DNA of 6,513 bases, taken from assembly GCA_013375405.1 (NCBI GenBank), contig JABXJU010000228.1, positions 1 through 6,513 on the forward strand. Direction: 5' to 3'. Under the pieces are notes generated by a model. It was given only the letters and a program-made list of their open reading frames with translations, had not been told where the DNA came from and searched no databases. Shown one piece after another: positions 1 through 5,191 of the stretch. The stretch comes from Candidatus Helarchaeota archaeon. Lineage in GTDB: Archaea > Asgardarchaeota > Lokiarchaeia > Helarchaeales > HEL-GB-A. Position 1 is the first letter of the stretch, and each line of letters starts with the position of its first letter. The position numbers and the translations under genes are program-made.

Positions 1-804
1 TTATTCTTACTCCACGGCTGGGCGATTTCTTCGGTCTTCTTTTCCGAACAAATTCCTATCCTAGTGAAAAATGGATACCGCGTAATTACTTGGGATTGGC
101 GCGGACATGGCAAATCGGAGTGGAATGGATCTTTAAAGAACATTTCCTCAAGAGAAGAGCTACTAGAATTAATGTATGATGATTTTAAGACACTTAAAGC
201 GCATGTGGAGATTGATGAGCCATACGGCATCATTGGGCATTCTGCAGGTGCGGGTATTGGGCTCTCGATCGCCTTAGCGAACCCTGAAGAAGTGATGATT
301 CTAGGGTTATTAAATAGTTCGTATGTACTTGCTGAAACTTTCGCTGAAAAGGCTGCTTGGCAAGTAATCCCCTATGCCCTAAAGGGGCTATTCAGTCCAA
401 TAGTGCAAATCCCGTACAAAATGATTATGCGAGGGAGTATCCCGTTTCTCTCATTGGCACTTGGCAAACCGAGAAAAAGGGTGAAATCTTGGATTGAAGA
501 TTTCATCGGGGTGAAGAAAAAAACTGTTCTCAATGAATTGAAAAACTTAAAACAATATAATCTCCTTGATGACCTCACCCATATTCAAATCCCATGCTTA
601 ATCATCGCAGGCCAATATGATGTATTGACCCCCCCAAGGCGAGCTAAGACCCTTCATAACTATATTCCTAATTCCGAATTACATATAATTAGGAATACTG
701 GCCACCTTTCGATGGTTGAGAGATCGAAGGAAGTTAATAAATATTTATTAAATTTTCTCAAACGAGAATACCCTGCGACTCAGCAGGTAATTAAATCGGC
801 TTAA
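1..804 (+). CDS. alpha/beta fold hydrolase, 5' end outside the window
   Basis: This is a serine hydrolase of the alpha/beta fold superfamily. The frame is already open at base 1 and encodes LFLLHGW, the family's HG oxyanion-hole strand, so the gene starts upstream and the GTG at 64 is an internal valine codon. After that come WDWRGHGKS, then the nucleophile elbow GHSAG with Ser at 241-243. A hydrophobic cap-like region lies at about 330-520, followed by the acid in AGQYDVLTPP (Asp at 619-621) and the catalytic His in NTGHLS (703-705). The triad is therefore complete and in the usual order. The 267 visible residues are nearly a full family length, so only a short N-terminus is missing. No signal peptide can be judged. 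The nonpolar cap suggests a hydrophobic ester or lipid-like substrate, but that is inference; the superfamily is too broad to name a substrate. The gene converges on the leftward flavoprotein gene, with 5 bases between stop codons. Confidence 0.9.
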   Translation, partial: LFLLHGWAISSVFFSEQIPILVKNGYRVITWDWRGHGKSEWNGSLKNISSREELLELMYDDFKTLKAHVEIDEPYGIIGHSAGAGIGLSIALANPEEVMILGLLNSSYVLAETFAEKAAWQVIPYALKGLFSPIVQIPYKMIMRGSIPFLSLALGKPRKRVKSWIEDFIGVKKKTVLNELKNLKQYNLLDDLTHIQIPCLIIAGQYDVLTPPRRAKTLHNYIPNSELHIIRNTGHLSMVERSKEVNKYLLNFLKREYPATQQVIKSA

Positions 805-825
805 TTACTTTAAATTTTTAGTTTT
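787..825 (+). terminator. AT-rich stem-loop and T tract at the end of the hydrolase gene
   Basis: A perfect 8-base inverted repeat, GTAATTAA (787-794) and TTAATTAC (801-808), flanks the 6-base loop ATCGGC. It spans the hydrolase stop codon (802-804). T-rich sequence with runs of five and four T follows at 815-825, inside the 3' end of the convergent gene. The arrangement resembles an intrinsic terminator for the rightward gene. The stem has only one G:C pair and is weak. Archaeal termination needs mainly the T tract, so the hairpin may be incidental. Confidence 0.45.
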
Positions 826-1916
826 GAAATCAGTTCGAGCATTACATAAGTGGCCTCTTTACCGCCGACTTGCAAGAAATTTTCAATTTTTTCATCAGTG
901 AGCGCTCGGATATCAATAGCCAATCGGGCACCTCTAATGGTTGATTTCTTGCGAGTTTTATCATACAGCTCTAGGTGTTGAAAATCCTCTAAATCAATGG
1001 CTTCTTTTATTACGCCGCTAGCATAATGGGCTGAAATACAGGCTGGGACGATTCCGTGGTAACCTGCCGCATCTCCTATCAAGGTAACATTATTCTTCAC
1101 GGCAGTCCTCAGGGATTCTCCAAATTTTGAGCAGTACATTCCCCCTAAGTATCTGATTTCATCCGCAGATTTTAGTCGGTTTGACATGACGGGGTGATTT
1201 TCTTTAATTTTCAGATAATCTTTATAGTTTCCAAATCCTATTAAGGCCAAATTTTCCTCTAATGGGGATAGAAACGCCATTCCAAAATTCTTGTCGAAGT
1301 CGAATCCAAAGAAAATTTCGATAATTCCGGGATCGATATCAGAGATGTTGACAAATTCAATCTGCATCGCTGGAAAAAATTCCCTTGGTTTCCTTTCTAA
1401 TTCAGCGATGCCTGATTTTTTTGCGACACCTGATAAATAAGACCTTACCCCATCTGCTCCAATCAGGACGTCTGCCGTTATATTTTCAGGCCCACTTTTA
1501 GTATTTATAGTTACACCCTTGACTAGATTATGATCGATGAGAAGATCTGCAACCTTAGAGGAAACCTTAATTTTTGCACCCTTTTTTGCGGCTTGCTTGG
1601 CTAATTCTCTATCAAAATTGACCCTATCAACAAAATAACCTCCGAACCCAAAATCTTCAAATTCACAAATTTTTTTGCCTTTCGGACTCCAAACCCTCCA
1701 GCCTTTTACTTTTTGAATTATTAGATTCTGTGGAATCGTTTTAATCAATTCTTCTGTATATTCGCATCCAGAAATCCAGCCAGAACAATGCTGAGGTAAG
1801 CCAATATTATTATGTTCTTCAAGGAGCAAAACATTTAAGCCTTCTTCAACGAGTCCCTTTGCTGCAATACTTCCCCCAGGCCCGGCCCCAACGATTATTA
1901 CATCATAATCTACCAT
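810..1916 (-). CDS. geranylgeranyl-reductase-family FAD-dependent oxidoreductase, divergent
   Basis: This is a complete 368-residue flavoprotein of the geranylgeranyl reductase superfamily, whose members reduce isoprenoid double bonds in lipids, quinones or chlorophyll side chains. Visible landmarks are the N-terminal FAD Rossmann motif GAGPGG (residues 10-15), a glutamate after the second strand (LLLEE, 30-34), the family P-x-x-C segment (PQHCSGW, 41-47), VDRVNFDREL (96-105), ADVLIGADGVRS (148-159) and the second FAD motif LIGDAAG (279-285). Two features are unusual. The glycine-rich stretch after GDAAG reads PACISAHYASG where canonical members have GGGI, and no clear YxWxFP motif is present. 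Substrate is therefore uncertain. The ATG at 1916 is preferred because GTGAT lies just before it; the in-frame GTG at 1925 would add three residues and has no ribosome site. There is no signal peptide or transmembrane segment, so it is probably cytosolic or peripheral to the membrane. A TATA box upstream suggests its own transcript. Confidence 0.85.
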   Translation of the reverse strand: MVDYDVIIVGAGPGGSIAAKGLVEEGLNVLLLEEHNNIGLPQHCSGWISGCEYTEELIKTIPQNLIIQKVKGWRVWSPKGKKICEFEDFGFGGYFVDRVNFDRELAKQAAKKGAKIKVSSKVADLLIDHNLVKGVTINTKSGPENITADVLIGADGVRSYLSGVAKKSGIAELERKPREFFPAMQIEFVNISDIDPGIIEIFFGFDFDKNFGMAFLSPLEENLALIGFGNYKDYLKIKENHPVMSNRLKSADEIRYLGGMYCSKFGESLRTAVKNNVTLIGDAAGYHGIVPACISAHYASGVIKEAIDLEDFQHLELYDKTRKKSTIRGARLAIDIRALTDEKIENFLQVGGKEATYVMLELISKLKI

Positions 1917-1920
1917 AATA

Positions 1921-1925
1921 ATCAC
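1921..1925 (-). promoter_or_regulatory. weak ribosome binding site that decides the flavoprotein start
   Basis: On the minus strand GTGAT lies 4 bases before the ATG at 1916. It matches part of the archaeal GGAGGTGATC consensus and favours this ATG over the GTG at 1925, which overlaps the site and has no purine-rich sequence of its own upstream. The spacing is short, so support is modest. Confidence 0.4.
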
Positions 1926-1977
1926 AAGTTCTGTTAAATTGCAATAATAATTACAAAAAAATAATAAATCTAGTAGT

Positions 1978-1991
1978 TATATAAATTCTTC
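1978..1991 (-). promoter_or_regulatory. archaeal-type promoter (purine-rich BRE plus TATA box) of the flavoprotein gene
   Basis: Read on the minus strand, the sequence is GAAGAA, TTTATATA. TTTATATA (1985-1978) is close to the ideal archaeal TATA box, and the purine-rich bases just upstream fit a TFB recognition element. A start of transcription about 25 bases downstream would fall near 1955, giving a leader of roughly 40 bases before the ATG at 1916. The assignment assumes an archaeal host. Confidence 0.5.
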
Positions 1992-2002
1992 TTCAATTCT
2001 GG

Positions 2003-2024
2003 AAAATGAAAACAAAAATGAAAA
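2003..2024 (-). terminator. T-rich tract after the PqqD-like gene
   Basis: Just downstream of the PqqD-like stop codon the minus strand has four T runs in a row (TTTT, TTTTT, TTTT, TTTT), separated by one to three bases and without a GC hairpin. Such U-rich clusters are typical archaeal termination signals. The position between this stop and the next gene's TATA box supports separate transcription of the two genes. Confidence 0.4.
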
Positions 2025-2031
2025 GAAGATA

Positions 2032-2310
2032 TTAAAGTTCTAGAAGGTTATTTTCTTTTAGATTAGAAAAGATATCAAAGACTACTTTCTCTACAAAGGA
2101 ACGCCTTTTTTGTGTGCGTTGGACTGTGTATTCAATAATTTTTTCGATAGAATTTTGCCCATTAGATTTCCGCCAGATTATATAGACCAATGGGAGGACT
2201 TCCGAAACATTTCCTTCGTCATTCTTTAAAAAAATTGTTCGTTCTGCTGCATTCAAACCAACTTTCTCCCCACGATGAAGAGGTTTCACAGCATAATCTT
2301 CCATAATCAT
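2032..2310 (-). CDS. small PqqD-like protein (possible peptide-binding RRE domain)
   Basis: This gene encodes a 92-residue protein that resembles the PqqD family over its whole length. The family is a winged-helix fold that binds leader peptides (RiPP recognition element) or serves as a chaperone for radical-SAM enzymes. The match is by pattern only: a strand-like N-terminal part (residues 15-32, ending ERTIFLKNDEG), then LVYIIWRKSNGQNSIEKIIE (41-60), which fits the family's hydrophobic-x-x-DG-x-x-S/T-hydrophobic-x-E-I core, then a C-terminal helix pattern VVFDIFSNLKENNLLEL (76-92), as in the usual dV..fL..L...gLl ending. The typical NxTA residues are not preserved. The start at 2310 follows GGTGAG with a 5-base spacer; a second ATG at 2304 is also possible. 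No radical-SAM enzyme, precursor peptide or pqq gene lies in the window. A different winged-helix function, including DNA binding, remains possible. Confidence 0.6.
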   Translation of the reverse strand: MIMEDYAVKPLHRGEKVGLNAAERTIFLKNDEGNVSEVLPLVYIIWRKSNGQNSIEKIIEYTVQRTQKRRSFVEKVVFDIFSNLKENNLLEL

Positions 2311-2315
2311 ATTTT

Positions 2316-2321
2316 CTCACC
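2316..2321 (-). promoter_or_regulatory. Shine-Dalgarno site of the PqqD-like gene
   Basis: GGTGAG on the minus strand ends 5 bases before the ATG at 2310. GGTGA is a core of the archaeal consensus, which supports translation from the first of the two nearby ATG codons and shows that this small reading frame is a real gene. Confidence 0.6.
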
Positions 2322-2385
2322 ACATTCTTTACAAAAAAACAAACCTAAAATTTAGCTCGCTCTTTGTGGAGAAATAAATTAGTGC

Positions 2386-2420
2386 TATAATATATTATAC
2401 AAGATCAACTTTTTAAATAT
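2386..2420 (-). promoter_or_regulatory. AT-rich promoter region of the PqqD-like gene with a 14-base palindrome
   Basis: The 174-base gap between the methyltransferase stop and the PqqD-like start holds two TATA-like stretches on the minus strand: ATATTTAAAA (2420-2411) and TATAATATATTATA (2399-2386). The second is a perfect 14-base palindrome lying 76 to 89 bases upstream of the start codon. Either could seat TBP, giving a leader of about 50 to 80 bases. I cannot choose between them, and the palindrome may also be an operator or simply AT-rich sequence. Confidence 0.3.
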
Positions 2421-2470
2421 TGAGTCGGAATTTAATTCTACTCAGACACTATTTTTGCTAGAAATCTGTT

Positions 2471-2477
2471 AAAAAAA
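2471..2477 (-). terminator. T7 tract after the methyltransferase gene
   Basis: Seven consecutive T on the minus strand begin seven bases past the methyltransferase stop codon (2487-2485), preceded by GGC. No stem-loop is seen. The tract fits a simple archaeal oligo-T terminator. Confidence 0.4.
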
Positions 2478-2484
2478 GCCATAG

Positions 2485-3525
2485 TTATTCATACACTATT
2501 TCATATTTCCCATCAGCAATGCTATTAATTTCCTTCAGAAATGGCAAAAAAATCTCCGTTTCTTGACTCGTTACGACCTTGAAATCATATTTTTCAGAAT
2601 AATACTTGAGAGGCTTACCTTTTCCTTCCATCTTTTTAACAAACTCTCGGTGTTTCTCGAGCCTATCGCGAAGATATTTATTAGCAAATGAGGTTATATG
2701 TTGCAATCGCTTATGAATTACCTCTTTAAATCCTCGTTCAATTTCATACCCGATACTATTCCGATTCGATGCCATCGCTGCAAGTAAAGTGGTTCCGATT
2801 CCTAAGAAGGGATCCAAAACGATATCTCCCTGAATTGAGTACATATTGACAAGGCGATAAGCTAATTCAAATGGAAAGGCTGCGGACCTGATTCTTACGT
2901 TATTATCTATCAATTTTTGGTCAATTCCTTTCAAATCAAACCAGATATCCGAAAACCATGTATTTCGCTCCTCCCAAAAATACGCACTCTGATATCTACG
3001 TTTTTTTCCATCCGCATTGAATATGCGATTTGACCCTTTTCTCAAAATTAATATATTTTCATGCTCTAAAGTGACATAAGCATTCGAGGGGAGCATGCCG
3101 GATCCCATAAATTTGTTGGGTTTATTACTTTGTTTTCGCCAAAGAATGGATGGAAGCATTGAAAAATCTAACTGATTTGTGCAATACCCTAAAACTCGCG
3201 CATGATTTGAAAATTGTTGAAATTGCCCACCCATTTTTCTGGTGGTATCGCCGATATTTATGCAAGCGATACCCCCATCTTTAAGAACACGAAAGATTTC
3301 GTTCCATGTTTTATCTAATTCTTGATGCATCCGTTCAAAAGTACGTCGCCCCTTCCCTTCCACTAAAAGATTTTTAATTTCTGGATTTAATTGAGCAAAT
3401 TGCTGATCCCACATCTCAATCAATGGATATGGTGGGCTCGTTAAAGTTAAATCAACTGACTCATCTTCAACTTCTTTCATGTTTTGTGAATTTTTAAAAT
3501 AAATCTTGTGGGATGTTTGAACCAT
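2485..3525 (-). CDS. site-specific DNA methyltransferase, beta class, probably N4-cytosine
   Basis: This 346-residue DNA methyltransferase of the N6_N4_Mtase family transfers a methyl group from S-adenosylmethionine to an exocyclic amino group of cytosine or adenine. The catalytic motif IV, TSPPY (residues 29-33), precedes the SAM-binding part: motif X-like RIRSAAFPFELAYRL (211-225), motif I DPFLGIGTT (238-246) and motif III GYEIERGF (259-266). That order defines the beta class. SPPY rather than DPPY or NPPY points to N4-methylcytosine, although some SPPY enzymes methylate adenine. Residues about 100-200 would hold the target-recognition region. A lysine-rich tail of about 65 residues (from 280) follows the core. 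No restriction endonuclease is adjacent, so it looks like an orphan enzyme used for regulation, repair marking or self-protection. The ATG at 3525 has no strong Shine-Dalgarno site but lies just before the start of the fold; a TATA-like sequence upstream would give a very short leader. Confidence 0.9.
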   Translation of the reverse strand: MVQTSHKIYFKNSQNMKEVEDESVDLTLTSPPYPLIEMWDQQFAQLNPEIKNLLVEGKGRRTFERMHQELDKTWNEIFRVLKDGGIACINIGDTTRKMGGQFQQFSNHARVLGYCTNQLDFSMLPSILWRKQSNKPNKFMGSGMLPSNAYVTLEHENILILRKGSNRIFNADGKKRRYQSAYFWEERNTWFSDIWFDLKGIDQKLIDNNVRIRSAAFPFELAYRLVNMYSIQGDIVLDPFLGIGTTLLAAMASNRNSIGYEIERGFKEVIHKRLQHITSFANKYLRDRLEKHREFVKKMEGKGKPLKYYSEKYDFKVVTSQETEIFLPFLKEINSIADGKYEIVYE

Positions 3526-3556
3526 TCTTTATCTTCTCAATCATTCTAGATCTAAG

Positions 3557-3564
3557 TTTTATAT
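3557..3564 (-). promoter_or_regulatory. TATA-like box upstream of the methyltransferase gene
   Basis: ATATAAAA on the minus strand (3564-3557) lies in the 54-base gap after the gamma-glutamyltransferase-family gene. Initiation about 25 bases downstream would fall close to 3535, leaving about 10 bases before the ATG at 3525, which fits the near-leaderless transcripts common in archaea and the lack of a strong ribosome site. No T tract ends the upstream gene, so read-through is also possible. Confidence 0.4.
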
Positions 3565-3579
3565 CGAGCTTTCTTAAAT

Positions 3580-5175
3580 TTAAATTCCAACGGCTTGTCC
3601 ATCTTTTCTATGATCAGATGCTGCTAGGTATCCATTCTCAAGTTTAAATATTATTTGGGCACCTCCGAACATAAGGGAAGATGCTTTACTAATTTTATGC
3701 CCAAGAGTCTTTAGGCCTGCAAAGGTTTCTTTGTTAAAATTATTTTCGACTCTAACCTGCAGACCTTTTTCTACTTGCCATCGAGGGGCATCACTTGCCG
3801 CTTGGGGATTTTGGCCATATTCAAAAATGCGAATCATCATTTGAGCATGACCTTGAGGCTGCATTGGGCCACCCATGACTCCAAAACTCATCAAGGGGTT
3901 ATCGCCTTGCGTCACAAAAGCGGGGATAATCGTATGGAATGGACGTTTTCTTGGACCCACCTGATTAGGATGCCCCTCTTCTAATGTAAAGCCGCTCCCA
4001 CGATTTTGAAGACTTATGCCGGTCCCAGGAACGACAATCCCAGACCCAAACCATAGAAAATTTGATTGGATATAGGATACCATTATCCCTTCCGCATCAG
4101 CGGTGGTGAGATAGATCGTGTCGCTAAATTTGGGGGTTCCATACTTAAAATCTTGAGCTTTAGAATTATCAATGAGAGTGGCGCGTTTAGCTAAGTAACT
4201 TTCATCAAGTAAATAATGTGGATCAAACTCTAAGGTTGAAGGATCAGAAACGTACCGATAGGCATCCGCAAAAGCGAGCTTCATTGCTTCGAGTTGTAAA
4301 TGGATCGATTCTATTGAATCAGGTTCAAAAGCACTGATATCGAATTGTTTAAGAATCCCAAGCATTATTAATGCCGCGAGACCTTGTCCATTAGGGGGAA
4401 TTTCATGTAATGTAACATCCTTATAATCCATTGTTACTAATTTCTCCCAAGTAACCTTGTGATTTTCTAGATCCTCTAATGTAATTGCGCCTCCAGCTTT
4501 TTCGGCATGTTCTACGATTTTTTTTGCCAATTCCCCGCTATAAAAGGCGGCTCCTTCTGTTTCTGCGATTAGTTCCAATGTTTTCGCTTGTGCTGGGAAT
4601 TTAAAAAATTCACCTGCTTTTGGGGCCTTCCCATTTCTGAGAAACGCTTCAGCAAAATTGGGATATAATTCCTTTCTTCGATAAAAACTTTTAGCGATTT
4701 TCCAGTGACTAGCTTCAATAGGGGGGACAAAAAACCCCTCTCGTGCATAGATAATTGCCGGTTTAAATAAATCCTGAAAAGACAGTTGGCCATAAGTTCT
4801 CCATAGTTCAACCCACGCCGAGACAGCTCCAGGAATGGTTACGGTATCCCACCCTACCATGGGCATTGTTTTATATTTAGAGAAGTATTCGGGAGTCCAT
4901 GAAGCGGGGGACCTCCCAGATGCGTTCAGACCAACAAGCTTTTTCCCATCCCAGATGATAGTGAATGCATCCCCTCCAATTCCATTCATGGTTGGATCAA
5001 GAACCGTTTGTGCTATAGCTGCGGCAACCGCGGCATCCACGGCATTCCCTCCTTTTAAAAGCATCTGCAACCCAGCCTGTGATACTAGAGGCGGTGCAGC
5101 AGCAACGACATTTTTCGCCAAAACAGGCGACCGTTGGGAAGCATATGGAAATTTCCAATTAAAATACCTTTTCAT
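3580..5175 (-). CDS. gamma-glutamyltransferase-family Ntn hydrolase
   Basis: This complete 531-residue proenzyme belongs to the gamma-glutamyltranspeptidase family, which cleaves itself into two subunits and uses the freed N-terminal threonine to hydrolyse or transfer amides. The family landmarks are RSPVLAKNVVAAAPPLVSQA (15-34), GGNAVDAAVAAA (42-53), the GIGGDAF segment (65-71), NASGRSP with the conserved Arg88, and a C-terminal GGAQIIF with SDHRKDGQAVG (520-530). The expected cleavage point is before Thr353 in SDTIYLTTADAEG, giving about 352 and 179 residues. The oxyanion glycines appear as MGGP (434-437). The classic TTH at the nucleophile is TIY here. From memory of the E. coli enzyme, Asp433 aligns with Gly395 and Ser462-Ser463 with His414-Thr415, so a gamma-glutamyl substrate is doubtful; YwrD-like or oxamate-amidohydrolase-like relatives fit better. 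There is no signal peptide, so it is cytosolic. AGGAGT precedes the ATG. It follows the upstream flavoprotein gene by 16 bases. Confidence 0.92.
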   Translation of the reverse strand: MKRYFNWKFPYASQRSPVLAKNVVAAAPPLVSQAGLQMLLKGGNAVDAAVAAAIAQTVLDPTMNGIGGDAFTIIWDGKKLVGLNASGRSPASWTPEYFSKYKTMPMVGWDTVTIPGAVSAWVELWRTYGQLSFQDLFKPAIIYAREGFFVPPIEASHWKIAKSFYRRKELYPNFAEAFLRNGKAPKAGEFFKFPAQAKTLELIAETEGAAFYSGELAKKIVEHAEKAGGAITLEDLENHKVTWEKLVTMDYKDVTLHEIPPNGQGLAALIMLGILKQFDISAFEPDSIESIHLQLEAMKLAFADAYRYVSDPSTLEFDPHYLLDESYLAKRATLIDNSKAQDFKYGTPKFSDTIYLTTADAEGIMVSYIQSNFLWFGSGIVVPGTGISLQNRGSGFTLEEGHPNQVGPRKRPFHTIIPAFVTQGDNPLMSFGVMGGPMQPQGHAQMMIRIFEYGQNPQAASDAPRWQVEKGLQVRVENNFNKETFAGLKTLGHKISKASSLMFGGAQIIFKLENGYLAASDHRKDGQAVGI

Positions 5176-5182
5176 TGAAGAT

Positions 5183-5188
5183 ACTCCT
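5183..5188 (-). promoter_or_regulatory. Shine-Dalgarno site of the gamma-glutamyltransferase-family gene
   Basis: AGGAGT on the minus strand lies 7 bases before the ATG at 5175. It sits in the 16-base gap after the upstream stop codon, too small for a promoter, which supports co-transcription and independent ribosome loading on the second gene. Confidence 0.65.
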
Positions 5189-5191
5189 GAA

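Noticed and set aside
64..66. GTG at 64 as the start of the alpha/beta hydrolase.
   Set aside because: The frame continues upstream to base 1 and encodes LFLLHGW, the conserved oxyanion-hole strand, so the true start is outside the window.
372..578. A 68-codon frame antisense to the hydrolase cap region, and similar short plus-strand frames at 3775-3984 and 5782-5979.
   Set aside because: All lie opposite clearly conserved genes and lack motifs; treated as chance open frames.
629..635. A run of seven C in the hydrolase gene as a possible frameshift site.
   Set aside because: The frame stays open through it and the catalytic Asp before and His after it are in the same frame with expected spacing.
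4569..4811. An 80-codon frame on the minus strand inside the Ntn hydrolase gene.
   Set aside because: It overlaps the hydrolase gene on the same strand in another frame and shows no family resemblance.
2485..5175. A restriction-modification or defence island around the methyltransferase.
   Set aside because: No nuclease, helicase, specificity subunit or toxin-antitoxin gene is visible; the neighbours are metabolic-type enzymes.
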